Shown one piece after another: positions 24,061 to 34,590 of a stretch of 64,000 nt of DNA (positions are counted from its first letter, which is position 1; every line of letters starts with the position of its first letter). The notes under the pieces are model-generated. The model made no database searches. It was not told the DNA's origin and worked only from the letters and a program-made list of their open reading frames with translations. Source of the DNA: Dendrolimus kikuchii (lineage: Eukaryota; Arthropoda; Insecta; Lepidoptera; Lasiocampidae); NCBI GenBank assembly GCA_019925095.2, contig CM034397.1, forward strand, positions 3,184,001 through 3,248,000, read 5' to 3'. Position numbers and translations under genes: made by a program.

Positions 24061-24854
24061 ACTTGAAAATTTAACTAACAAACGATCTGAATTTATTGTA
24101 ACCACATACATTTTCCGGGTTAACAAGTATTCTATATTGGACTTTAAGCTCTTTTCCAAAGCTGAGATGAAGAAAAAAATGAAGTATCCAAACAAAGTCA
24201 CAAACCCTTTGTTAGTATCAAGGTCATCGTTAAACGAAGCGAATCTCTTAGTTATTTGAAGAACACTCGACCTATTTTCCTAGAAGTCTGAGTATACTTC
24301 GATAGCTCTTACGCTCAAAGGCCTTAGTTTTCATAGCGTCTTTGAAAACGCTGTTTAAGTTAGTTCTTCGTTGAGATATAAGATTCTTTTTATTTTTAGG
24401 GTTCCGTAGGCATTTTAGGAAAACATAATAGTGTTACTTAATAAATTTTCAATGAAGTCCTTGAGTAGCGAAATATTTGCTCCTAAAGTAGTAAAAACTG
24501 TGTCCCCTGTCCTCTAACTTATGTAGTGCGAGGTGGAAAGTTCTGGATAAATTCAAGAGCTTAAAATTTTTTTTTGAACAATATCGGTTCTATAGTTTTT
24601 GAGATATAAGGTATTTTCGATTGAATTTTTTTTTAGGGTTCGATAACCAAATACCGAAAACAGTGGATGTTTGTCACCTCTACGGAGCCGTTTAATGTGC
24701 GCCGACTGTGAAGCTCTTACCAATTTTATTAAATTCATAAATTTAATAATCATTGATCTTATGAAAAATGGATAGGTACTTTAAATTATACAATGAAGAG
24801 TAAACAGTTAAGTAAAAATAACAGAAAGTCTATCTATATTGTTATCTGTAATAA
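24061..24854. other. No supported feature
   Basis: Contains LINE-tail-like TTTAGGGTTCCGTAGG near 24396 and a weaker echo near 24630; no coding. Confidence 0.45.
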
Positions 24855-25080
24855 TTCTGTAAATGGTTCGAGTTTGTACATTGCGTTTAAAAATGTAAAA
24901 AAAAACATATTCCGAAAATGCAATTTTTCGAATTTTTGCCTGTCTGTTAGAGCATATCACGTGAAAACTACTAAACGGATTTAGATAAAACTCGACATAG
25001 AGCTAGCTAGCATACCGGGGCGTAACTTAAGATACTTTCATCCCGCTTAATGAAAAAAATCAACATGTCATTCATAATAA
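24855..25080 (+). repeat. Family-G repeat
   Basis: AATGGTTCGAGTTTGTACAT, TGCCTGTCTGTTAGAGCA and GTGAAAACTACTAAACGGAT parallel the 10.65 kb copy; AATGGTTCGAGTTTGTACA is shared with 10662. Confidence 0.55.
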
Positions 25081-25084
25081 AACT

Positions 25085-25312
25085 ACTAGCCTACCGCCAC
25101 TTTGTTCATTTTAGTTATTTTAATAATAACAAGTTGGCGGTAGGCTAAATAAAACTTTAACAATACCCGTTGATAAATTGACACCTTTGTCTTCCGTGAT
25201 CACGGCCACTGAAAAGTGGCCGAAACGTCGGAATAACAAAAATCAAATAAATTACCACGCTTCAAACCGTCAAAACGTAGTTTTATTATGTATACAAGTC
25301 GCGAAAATGTTT
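25085..25312 (+). mobile_element. Penelope-like repeat module, plus orientation, best hammerhead-like core
   Basis: Order: AACAAGTTGGCGGTAGGCTA, AATAAAACTTTAACAATACC, TTCCGTGATCACGGCC, a hairpin with GAAA loop, GAAACGTCGGAA, AATCAAATAAATTACC, AAAACGTAGTTTTATTATGT, ATACAAGTCGCGAAAA. The core at 25192-25233 is analysed in the findings. Confidence 0.55.
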
Positions 25313-25463
25313 GGAAATATTACATGTCATTCATTGTATTACTTCAAATCAGGTTGGCTTTGACTCATCTCTATGTTTTGCTGACAGTTGTTTAGACTAT
25401 ACGGACTTAGTTTCTTTGTAATTGTACTGAATAAACGAGAAATTGTAAAGTTTTAGGTTTAAT

Positions 25464-25670
25464 CTTCTTTATATATATAATTCTTCTGTGCGTGTGTTGA
25501 CAGTGAACTCCTCTTAAACGGCTGGACCGATTTGAATGAATTTTTTTGTGTGTGTTCAAGTGGATTCGAGGATGGTTTAGATTCACAATTGGACCCGGTA
25601 GGTGGCGCTGCAATCGGGTTCTAATTTTTATTTCTTCAGGGCAGAACAACGTCTGCCGGGACAGCTAGTA
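25464..25670 (+). mobile_element. Helitron-like non-autonomous element (GCCGGGACAGCTAGT end)
   Basis: It begins near CTTCTGTGCGTGTGTTGACA, contains AACGGCTGGACCGATTTGAA and GTAGGTGGCGCTGCAATCGG, and ends GTCTGCCGGGACAGCTAGTA. A short GC-rich end followed by CTAGT, with no inverted repeats, fits a Helitron 3' end. A reverse partial pair is at 58050-58265. Confidence 0.5.
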
Positions 25671-26160
25671 TATCTATAAAAAAAGGTTTATATACAGAAA
25701 AAAACACCTAATTTAGTATTTATGTAAGTATAATAGAGCTACTTACTGCCTAGGGTTTTTCACGCGGCGTAGCCCGCCGCGGGGAAAAACGCTAGTCAGT
25801 CTATCAAGTTATTCTTAGAACACCCAAACACTCAAGCAACCCTATTTAAATTGAAGGTCAAGACCGCCATAAAGATGATATTACCATAAAAACTAACAAG
25901 CAAACAGATGATTCAAACTACCAAATAAAGGCTATAGTGAGGTCGATGAACTTTGGTTGCATAAGTGAAAACACTACAATAGAGGTCGCTTAGAATGATA
26001 ATGATCACGAAGGCGTGAGTGAAGGTGTTTAAAGACTTCGTAATGGTGTTACGAACTCGGATCAAATGATTAAGATTGTGAATTCCCATACACCACAGAA
26101 TCAGGGGAAACTGATTGTTTGACTTCAATAGCTGATAAATATATGCTTTTAGACTTAGTC
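25671..26160. other. Mostly featureless apart from the stem-loop at 25755
   Basis: AT-rich, with no ORF of note. Confidence 0.45.
25755..25790. repeat. GC-rich stem-loop in AT-rich DNA
   Basis: GTTTTTC-x-CGCGGCG pairs with CGCCGCG-xx-GAAAAAC around a four-base loop. It may be a transposon end hairpin or a terminator-like structure. No flanking element was identified. Confidence 0.45.
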
Positions 26161-26742
26161 TCGATTTTTTTTACAAGGGGAAATCCGTTTGCGGACCCCC
26201 CGCCGGGGGGATTTCGGCGGGGGAGTGTAGGACTCGCCGGCTAGAGGAGCCGGAATACCCACTAAAACCCCTTGGTGCCACCTGACGCCATGAGCCGGGG
26301 TAACGGGATATGCGTGAGCTTTTCTTCCGCGACCCCGGCTGGCGTGGGCCCACCCCAGCACTGGGGCAGGCCTCTCCGTACTCATAATTGAGAGGGGCGT
26401 GCGCGGCCACTGACGCGCCCCCTACTCGGCGGCTTTAGATGCGGGTGACGGCCTTATAGCCTCCCCTGACCGTCACCCGCGCCGCGCGTTCATGGCGGCC
26501 GGAGGTCCGTATTCCTCCGGCGCCGAGACCGGTTATTGCGGCGGGAGAGGAGCACGGCTGCTCGCTCTCGCTCCCGCTCCGCCGCCTCCTTTGCGGACAT
26601 GACGGCCTCGCAAAAGGAGGCGACGGCGTCCCATTCAGGTTGGCCCCCGACCATGGCTTGGACCATGGCCGAAAGCGACAATTCTGGTCCGATGTTTGCG
26701 CCGACGACGCGGCGCTCCCCATCCCAGGCTGACCTGCAATAG
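26161..26742 (-). mobile_element. R1-clade-like LINE 3' end, GC-rich
   Basis: About 580 bp of GC-rich DNA begins on the left with a T-run (an A-tail on the minus strand) after ATTTTTTTTACAAGGGG. The minus strand encodes a fragment with MSAKEAAERERERAAVLL and a stop after NTDLRPP, then a 3' UTR with CCGGCTCCTCTAGCCGG and GTTTTAGTGGGTATTCC. Homology to 33394 (MSQKEAADRERERR) shows a shared LINE C-terminus. Several overlapping ORFs here are GC-driven shadows. Confidence 0.6.
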
Positions 26743-27349
26743 TAAATTATTCCTACTTAACCCATTTTAACTTGCTGGAATTTAAAAAATGTAAATCAAA
26801 GCAGTGTAATCTTCTTTGTACAAAAAATACTTTACTTCATGCTATTACTATTTTTACGCTAACATTTAAATAAAAATCTTAATAAGGATTATTAATATTT
26901 CATAAAAAATTATTGAAATATGTTACGTATCTTTTCTGATTTGTGTTACAATTCGTTTCAAAAATCAAAAGTAATAAATTAAATATTCGAATGTGAGCAA
27001 TAAAATACTGGTACGCAACGTTAATAACATTGTTTACATAATAAACATTTATAAAAGTAAATATTACAGGACAGTATGTAATGTTACGATCTATTTCCTC
27101 TCATACATTTCATGTAACCTTGAACAAGTCCAAACTAAACAAGCATGCTATTTTCACGTGGCGTTTACGATCGTGATGCTTTTCCATCTGTTTACCGAAT
27201 TTAAATTTACTAACGAAATCAAATATCTGTTGTAGGGTATGTAAGCGTTCGAGATAGCCAATGAGCTTGTGTAATTCACATATAAATATGAAAGCGACTC
27301 CATGTGTGTTTGTTTCTTCTTCACGGTATTAGGAGGGACCTATCAATAT
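26743..27349. other. No supported feature
   Basis: Very AT-rich; nothing recognised. Confidence 0.5.
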
Positions 27350-27736
27350 AGTGTTGGGCAGTACATGATTTAAAATGTGTTCGTAAGAGTAACATGACAT
27401 TTTGTACTGAACCAGTGCAATGTACCACTTCTAATGAGGCGAGGACATTTGTACGGTTTGTACCGCGGCAGTACATTTGAGGCGATGAGGCGGCGAGCGT
27501 CATTCCCTCATTTGTCCCTTTCAAAACTAGTTCGCAAATGTTCGTTAAGAATCGAATGTGCGCAGCCTCGGTCACCTCATTTTACTAACAGTCGTACTAC
27601 GACATTGTCATGTCAATATCCGTAGAAGCGTTATTGTACTGTTGTAGCATGAGCCTCGTTCCGTCGTTCCTCATACTTTTGAGTAGAGACGCGATCAGTA
27701 CAAATGTACTGGCTCACACTTGTACTGCTCATCGCT
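27350..27736. mobile_element. hAT-like non-autonomous element (MITE)
   Basis: The left end AGTGTTGGGCAGTACA and right end TGTACTGCTCATCGCT are imperfect inverted repeats; the left end matches the CAGNGNTGGGCA style of hAT termini. The 8-bp flanks ATCAATAT and ATATAAAT agree at six of eight positions, close to the 8-bp duplication expected for hAT. The interior repeats GTACATTTG/CAAATGTAC and TGAGGCGA motifs and is non-coding. Confidence 0.45.
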
Positions 27737-27863
27737 ATATAAATATAAAATTTTGTCTATTGGTATGTAAGAATGAAACAATATAGCACTATATGTACTG
27801 TAATTAATGAGAAAGAACATGGTATTTTGTTATAACGCAAAATCGAATAGCTTCCACGTGTTG

Positions 27864-27955
27864 CATTGTGAATGAATGTTCTTTATTGCATATTATACAA
27901 CAGGAGGTCTTATCGCCGCCGGCGATATCTTCCAGACCACCTTTACAATGTTTAA
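27864..27955 (-). mobile_element. LINE 3' UTR-like tail
   Basis: Reverse copy of the 17928-18022 tail, including AATGAATGTTCTTTATTGCA and CGCCGCCGGCGATATC. Confidence 0.55.
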
Positions 27956-28028
27956 AACTAATCTAAATAAAATATACGTAACATAGATTATAAAGAAGGA
28001 AAAACATGAAAATTTAAATGGCAAAGTA

Positions 28029-28522
28029 CAGTGTAAACTCCATATAACGTCTCTCGATTTAACGGCAAACTCCCTTAAGTGTCGAAATCATTTGGCTTTG
28101 GTTGGTTTAGCGTGTCTTCCGTACAATGATACACTCTACATTACACCCTCTCTCAATAACGACAACAATTAATTAATAAAAAGTACCTTTTAAGATGCCA
28201 AATTTAGTAAAAAATGCGCAGCTGTGTACGTTCCTTTATCGCTTTATTATCCAAGCCCGTAATAAACTCGACTGTCGGCAATATGCATACCGAAATTTCT
28301 AAGAAATTCCGAAATACCGAAATTTCTAAGTATTTCCTTTATCACCAAGATGCCTCAATATCGCAAGATATGAATAAATTAAGTAAAAAAAAATACAACA
28401 AAATTATTGGTGCAATAAAAGACGTCAGAAAAGATAACATTCTTCTCTCCAGTTAACGAGAACTCTCTATAACGCCATAAAATACACAGTGTCTTCAGTG
28501 TCGTTATATAGAGCTTACACTG
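28029..28522. mobile_element. Tc1/mariner-pogo-like non-autonomous transposon with TA duplication
   Basis: The left end CAGTGTAAACTCCATATAAC and right end GTTATATAGAGCTTACACTG are inverted repeats with two mismatches in 20, flanked on both sides by TA (28027-28028 and 28523-28524). Terminal CAGT and TA target duplication fit the pogo/Tigger group. The ~494-bp interior has an 80-codon ORF containing IGAIKDVRKDNILLSS, with no transposase motif I can identify; probably an internally deleted copy. Confidence 0.65.
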
Positions 28523-28589
28523 TATTCTAATATTGATATTGATAACAACTTGATGACTTTAACAAATTGTTCGATATACAACCTGGAAC

Positions 28590-28801
28590 GGGGAACCACC
28601 CAGAGACATTATAATTCAAAACGCGTAGGTTCGATCCTGGCCGGAACGCATACAATGCTTAGGCAGTTTTCTGACCTAATGTGCATATTGTTACAATTAC
28701 CAAATGCTAAGAACGGTGAAGGAAAACATCGTAATGCAATGTGCACATCAAGATAACCGATGTGTCAAACTTGCCAAGCCGCCTTGGACATGCGTGGCGA
28801 A
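28590..28801 (+). mobile_element. tRNA-derived SINE, family E copy 2 (head damaged)
   Basis: GTAGGTTCGATCCTGGCCGG through GCCTTGGACATGCGTGGCG matches the 4.8 kb copy. The A-box end is not recognisable. Confidence 0.7.
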
Positions 28802-29549
28802 TATTTTATTTATTTAGTTTATTCCCATGTTTAAAAATAATTATATAATTCTAAAAACCTTAACGAATGTCCAAATAATAACTGTTCAACCATCGAAATA
28901 AAGTCATTTACGATTTTTTGTTTTAGTATATATTTTACAGTTTATTAAACAGAATGTTCCTCGACACCTATCAAAATTTTATCACCTAATTTCAAATCTC
29001 CTTCAATAACATAAAGTGCATTAACATTTTCATTCACAGTTTTATCATAAACATCGCGCAGGTTATTATGAAAGCAACATTTTATCTCTGGGAAGCATTC
29101 TAAAGTATTACAATAATGGTGAATCGTTCATCATGTCCTGGCACCATGCCATTTTTAAGAAGGTTAGAGATGGTTATAATAAAAAACTATATTTCGCCTA
29201 CCAGTGAGGGCTCTTATTTCTAAAAATACACTTTATTGTGGCCTACTTTGAAAATTAGATCATAATACGCTGGTACTCATGTTTACGATACCAACATGTT
29301 CGGTTTACGGCTTGAGTTCAATATTAGGGTATTTTGAAATATGGCCGTAACACTTTGTTATCTGGTTCAGGTATTTGAGGCTTAGACTAGCACAACGATA
29401 TCCAATGCAAAGACGACTACCGACGCAACTGTCTAACGCTTTGCCTCAAAGCAATCACATAAAATATCTCACCTACGCACAAATTATAGCTAAGCTACTT
29501 ACAGGGTCTTTTACATAATGTTAAAATGTTAGTGTTTATTCTAAACTAG
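28802..29549. other. Region upstream of the candidate first Apc coding exon
   Basis: Unique, non-repetitive. It could hold 5' UTR or intron; CTAAACTAG at 29541-29549 is a possible acceptor. No TATA or initiator was confidently assigned. Confidence 0.4.
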
Positions 29550-29581
29550 AAACAACTTGAAACTACTGCGACGACTTGAAA

Positions 29582-29881
29582 ATGACTTCCCGTGATTATT
29601 ACAAAGTGAAATATACGAACAAAGATTCTGATCGTACTAAAACTACTAATTACAATCGAAATCGTCTGGATAATGACACTGAATTCAATGCGAACCAATT
29701 CAAACTTTACGATGACTTCACAACTGATCTACGAATGAACTTCAACCCCTTGAGGCATAACTTCCATGATTTAACCAGGACAGACGTTTATAGAAGAGCA
29801 GCTGACCCAAATGACTCTGGAGTTGATATGGAAAATGGAAATCCTTTCGATGATGTCAACGCTTCTAATGATAGTGATCTG
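29582..29881 (+). CDS. Apc: Apc exon 1 (candidate first coding exon)
   Basis: ATG at 29582 opens 100 codons ending in CTG followed by a perfect GTAAGT donor. An in-frame TGA at 29558 lies just upstream, so this ATG is the first usable one if the exon is continuous. A possible acceptor (CTAAACTAG) sits at 29541-29549. The protein is hydrophilic, rich in Asn, Asp and Arg, and ends with an acidic stretch (DSGVDMENGNPFDD). It carries no domain I recognise and no obvious coiled coil of the vertebrate APC type. The phase-0 end joins exactly to the phase-0 start of the 45991 exon, where acidic/serine-rich sequence continues. The ORF is not a repeat seen elsewhere in the window. Assignment to Apc is inference from phase, strand, composition and position. 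Confidence 0.6.
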
Positions 29882-30135
29882 GTAAGTATTAATGCTGTAA
29901 CGATAGACATAATTACTAATATGATAACTGAAAAAGATTTCCAACTTCGTCAAACTTTGTTAAATAAATAGATATTTAAATTCCCAACGAAGTAGGTTTT
30001 GATTTATACATTATATTACTTCAGTTCTCTTGGTGTTGCAGGTGTTTTTGGGCACCGGTAACCATTTACCATCAAGTAAACCGTATTTTCGTTTGCTTGC
30101 ATACAAATATTAATCATCATAATATTATTTCTTTA

Positions 30136-30750
30136 CACACATACATAATATCACGCCTGTTTCTCATGTGGGTAGACAGACTATGGATCTCCACTTGCAA
30201 CGATCCTGACAATCAACTTTCGCTTCACCTACTTTCATTAACCTCTTCATACATGCACGTTTATTTGAGATACATTTTACGTGACCTATCTTTAACACTT
30301 CTGATATTTTGTCATGGTTTGTTCATCTCGGTCTACCGGCAACAACTCTACCATTCACAATACTGTCGTACACCTGTTTTGTGATTATACTTTTATCCAT
30401 TCTCTCTACATGCCCAAACCACCTTAACATTCCCTTTTCAACTCTTGTTATTACATCTTTCAATCCACAACGTTCCCTTATCACACTCTTCCTTATCATA
30501 TCCTTCAAGCTAACCGCACATATACTTCTCAAAGCTCTCATTTCAACTGCGTTTATCCTACTTTCATTCTTCTTCTGCCATACCCAACTTTCAATGCCAT
30601 ACATCAGGGTTGGCACAAACACCCCTTTATGGACAGCCAAGCGTGCCTTTACAGACACTTTCTGGCTGTGCATAAAAGACTTTAGCGCTCCATTTACCTT
30701 ATTACCTGCTATAACTCTCCTTTTAATATCCCTTTCAACTTCAGAAAGTC
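30136..30750 (-). pseudogene. RTE-like LINE C-terminal fragment, divergent family B2
   Basis: Minus frame 30673-30323 reads KARLAVHKGVFVPTLMYGIE, SWVWQKKNESRINAVEMRAL and EKGMLRWFGHVERMD, ending before a stop-rich zone. The 3' UTR contains AGTCTGTCTACCCACATGAG and a CATACA-type tail. It is related to the 39.2 kb copy in motif order but differs at many residues, so it is an older or separate subfamily. No RT active-site region remains. Confidence 0.65.
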
Positions 30751-31617
30751 TTAATTAGTATTCTTGCAGTTTAATCAGAATTAAATTTATATTAAATAAA
30801 TCGTTTAGCAATCGACACATCTAACTATATATGTACACATTTTCTGTCCAATCTTCACCCTATTATCGAAAATATATAACCATATTTTAGGCAATCTCTT
30901 CAATCAGCTTCGGTTACTTAAACTTCCAGCCCTCGCGTCCTGCGGAAACTGCCCCATTTTCAGATATAAACGTATCTTACATCTATTCTTGCTATTGAAA
31001 GTACACATTACTACATTCCGTGATATTCTATTCTTCCGAAGATCCTGGAGCAGGAACATAAAGAGTCGTGGAGTGTTTTCTATCATCAGTAAATAAGTAT
31101 TTAGAAATATCCATACTACATACATGCTTCATCTTGAAGGGAGGTTAAGTATACTTTTGAACATTAATAGGTTCCCCTTCAAGATCTATTTTGACGCCTG
31201 CACAAAGTTATATTTAAACCTAATACACTGTACGTTTGTCTAGAATCTCAAGGGCCGATACAAATAACTGAAAGGCTGTCGAACTTCCTCTGGCCGAAAC
31301 ACGTCATGCTATATGCAAATCGCGTCTATAGGCGCCGGTAGCAATTTGCCAATACAGGTACTCTGACCTATTCATGCCCATTGTGCTTCGCAGCGGAAGA
31401 GCTGACACGCTTTATTGTACTGCCGTTCGTTTGTCTACTAGCGCGAAATTGTAAGAGTAAAATGTTGATGTTGTTTAAATTTTAAAGCCTTGTTTAAAGA
31501 ATTTGTTTTATTTCTTTTCTATAGCTAAATGATACAAACAGTGGATAAGTTGACGTTAGTCACGTTTAAAACCCTTTAATCAGTGAGGACTGACACACAC
31601 TTAGCCTACTTCATTAT
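30751..31617. other. Unique intronic sequence
   Basis: Within the presumed 16.1 kb Apc intron 1. It contains an octamer-like ATGCAAAT near 31314 in a moderately GC-rich patch (31240-31450); no gene. Confidence 0.4.
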
Positions 31618-32158
31618 TCTAGTGGTCGCTCGTGGTCAAAATTCGACCATAATAATTAATTTAAATTACAAGTTTGAATATTATTAAGCCACGACACACC
31701 TTCCATGATCAAATTGATCGTGTACTAGCAGAAGGTGATGTCAGGAGCCTTAAGAACAGACGAGCGTGCATGACAAGAGCTATGAATGTCAAAGAAGCAA
31801 GTGAGGTGTGTAAGAATAAGCCTGAATGGCGCTCTATTGTTCGTGCCTATCCCGCAAGGGAACTGGCGTGAAGTTATGTATGTATGTATGTAATATTATT
31901 AAGGTTCTGTTATCAGAGACTATACTTCTATAATCACAGATTTCGCCAAGGCTATACTGTTAATTTGACTTTAACAATAAATAAAACAGTAGTGTGTGTA
32001 ATGTTTTTTTTTATTGATTTAATGTATTATTTATGCATAATTAAAAAAAAAATACATTCTGCACTGTATATAAACTATAAGTGTGCGAAATTTCACACTC
32101 CTTCCACCGCGCAATTTTCGTAAAGAGGGGTACAAAATTTTTGCTTCACTTATTAATA
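31618..32158 (+). repeat. Family-D repeat interrupted by an RTE-like insertion
   Basis: The left part 31618-31688 and right part 31892-32158 are collinear with 11605-11955 once the insertion and one 12-bp duplicate are removed. Confidence 0.65.
31689..31891 (+). mobile_element. RTE-like LINE 3' fragment, copy B3, nested in family D
   Basis: The body runs CCACGACACACCTTCCATGA to the (GTAT)n tail. AATATTATTAAG at 31677-31688 is repeated at 31892-31903, an exact 12-bp target duplication. Confidence 0.88.
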
Positions 32159-33393
32159 TATAAATATTGTCTTAATTCTATTGTCTTTTATACATGTACT
32201 TCATAGTCTTTGTACAGTCACATAATGTCTCCATTGCGCATATTAAATTAAATTAAATCATAAGACTAGCCTAAACAATACAAAAAGAATTTTCAGGCAT
32301 AAACTAGATGCCTCATAGTTATTACTGACAAAAAAATTTCAAAGTTGTATTGTTAGCAAATACAACAAGTGATTCAATGGACGGATTCAAAGATGTACAT
32401 TTTAAAAAATAGTGCACGAGTGGTTATTATCACTCCTCTTAAAGTTTATTGACCGCCACTTTCACTAGAAAAAGTACTTTGGAATTATAATAGCAATTAA
32501 TTTGTAATTAACATTATGAGAGAGTACTCTCCGTTTTGTTTGTTTTGGTGTGTAGTATCGTTGTTAAATACATATAAATGTTAAATATATTACAGTCAGT
32601 GGCTGATAGAACTTTTTTAAACTGAAGCGAAGTGTCAGACGTGTTGCTTGATTTTTTTCTTACCTTAATTATAAATTCCGGAATACTGGTACTTCCTGAA
32701 TTATGTACTATACTTAAATATAATGGTACTTTTTATTATTATTGAACCGTCGAAAATTTAAGTACCTAATTATTTACTGACGTAATTTTATGGCCTGGTA
32801 ATAAGGCTTAGTTTCTTGAATCAGATTACTCATAAAATTTCAAAGCCCTATAAAAAATCACATAATACGTATAACCAAATTAATTAGGAATCCTTTAAAA
32901 ATTAGTTTCCTACATGATTTAAAAATAATGGTGGCTATAAATTCATAAATTTCACGAAGAATTCGAAACTATTAGAGTAATGTTAAAACTTATACCTTAG
33001 TAACTCTTATACCTAGATGTAAGATCAAAAGCTTTTAAGCCGGATAATATAATGATGGTCTTTATTCATGGTAGTCAACAGCTGTTAGACGAGAATGCAT
33101 TGGTCATAAACAGCAATAAAGAAGCAATTTGTCGGTGTACGTTAAACGCTTTTAATAAACATATGCCATTAATCTTGATTTGATACCTCATATGATGCTT
33201 ACAAATGTAGGTTATCTCGTTGAAAAAATTTATGGCTTCGCGCTTTTATATTTATTGCGCGCACTGTGAAAGAAAACATGTAAGTGTACACTCAAAAATT
33301 ATACTCCTGTTTGGTAATACGTTTTTATATGTCATAGGTTCGTGTGAGATTACTATTGTTTTAAACTCGAGATGTTAGTAGGTCGATTTCTGC
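32159..33393. other. AT-rich intron sequence, no feature
   Basis: Nothing recognised. Confidence 0.5.
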
Positions 33394-33893
33394 GAGACGG
33401 TAATGTCTCAAAAGGAAGCCGCAGATCGAGAAAGAGAGAGAAGGGTAAGTGCGCGTATTGATGCGCCACCACATGGGCGTCGGCGTCAGCCGGGAGCTCG
33501 GAGGCGCAGATACGCGCATGACTTCCCTCCCTAGGATAACACCGTTTCAGGGGCCCTCATGCATCAAGGGAGCAAAGGAGTCTTCACCCCTGTCGTCGAA
33601 GTGAGTTAGCTCTTCCAGGGGCTTTCTCAGGCACTTATTGCGCTAGGATCGGCGTGGGTGTAACTACGTTCTAAGTCTCATTCCTTTCCTGCCATAAGCG
33701 CGGAGCATCGGAGGAGGGTGGTTTTAGTGGATATTAGCCATTTGGGCTCGAGTCTCCACACAAGCCGGTTGATTTTTGCTTGGATTGCCCCTTCTGGGAA
33801 TGCCTCCATGATCGACTATGGTCTAATCCCTTGCAAAGGACCCGGTATTGTGCGTAAATAGCATTTCCCCCGCCTGAAAAAAAAAAAACGATT
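33394..33893 (+). mobile_element. R1-clade-like LINE 3' end with A-tail
   Basis: MSQKEAADRERERRVSARI opens a short C-terminal remnant homologous to 26.5 kb. A GC-rich 3' UTR follows with GGTTTTAGTGGATATTAGCC and CGCCTGAAAAAAAAAAAACG, a clean poly-A end. Confidence 0.6.
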
Positions 33894-34431
33894 ACTTTTG
33901 CTACAAGTTGGGCTACCTGCATACCTGTAGACAAAGCACATTTATTACCTGCCGCGGCGTTTGGGCTAATAACATTGAAACTGTTTATGACTGTCTTCTT
34001 TGTTTACTTTGTGTTTAAAAATTGTAATTAGAAAACAGCCTATTGTGTATTGTACTCGTTTATGGTCGTTCGTAGCCATAATTACGCAGGTGTGCGGATT
34101 ACGTTTTCTGGGAAATTGCGTGGACACTTCCCAGGTAGACATATTGCATTGGGGCATTATAAAGCAATGGCCCAATGGAGAGATCGTCAGTCTAGCGAGA
34201 ACCACGATCAAGGCGAGACTTGTGTACATTCGATAACCTATATAGTGATGGACTTTGCGCGTGTTATTGAATCGCGCATTACGTTTGAATTGATTGTGTT
34301 TAGTTATATTTGTACCTGTGTTATACGTGTTTGTATAGTTCTAATAAATTCTATAGTAATTCCAACGGCGTTGTTTTAATTCGAGTCGCATAACTCGTAA
34401 CACTATTTTACCTCTTGTTAAGAGATGAAGG
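33894..34431. other. Unclassified block with poly-A signal
   Basis: Small overlapping ORFs on both strands (33966-34379), then TAATAAATTCTATAGTAATT and TCGCATAACTCGTAACAC. The pattern recalls the 3' part of a retroelement LTR, but no matching copy or PBS was found. Confidence 0.25.
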
Positions 34432-34590
34432 GATCTAGGGTGGAGGACGCTTACCTAAAAGAGATGTGTTCACTCGCGACTTGAAGACAATGATTGTATT
34501 TGTCAGGAAAAGTAGACCCCGGCAAATTACTCCGTTCTTCAGCAGTGCGCGCCTGACAAGTTGAAGCGAAGCATGGTAGTGTTTCCACCA
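34432..34590 (-). mobile_element. Jockey-like LINE tail fragment
   Basis: GGACGCTTACCTAAAAGAGA, CACTCGCGACTTGAAGACA and GTTCTTCAGCAGTGC align with 13085-13180 of the other fragment, in the same orientation. Confidence 0.5.

Noticed and set aside
25196..25203. GTGATCAC as a transcription-factor palindrome
   Set aside because: It is always embedded in the same repeat block, so copy number rather than regulation explains its recurrence; kept only as part of the ribozyme-like core.
26155..26742. Several Arg/Pro-rich ORFs
   Set aside because: Overlapping frames in a GC-rich LINE 3' end; no independent gene evidence.
33966..34379. LTR retrotransposon end
   Set aside because: A poly-A signal and CGTAACA-like end are suggestive, but no second LTR, primer-binding site or target duplication could be found.
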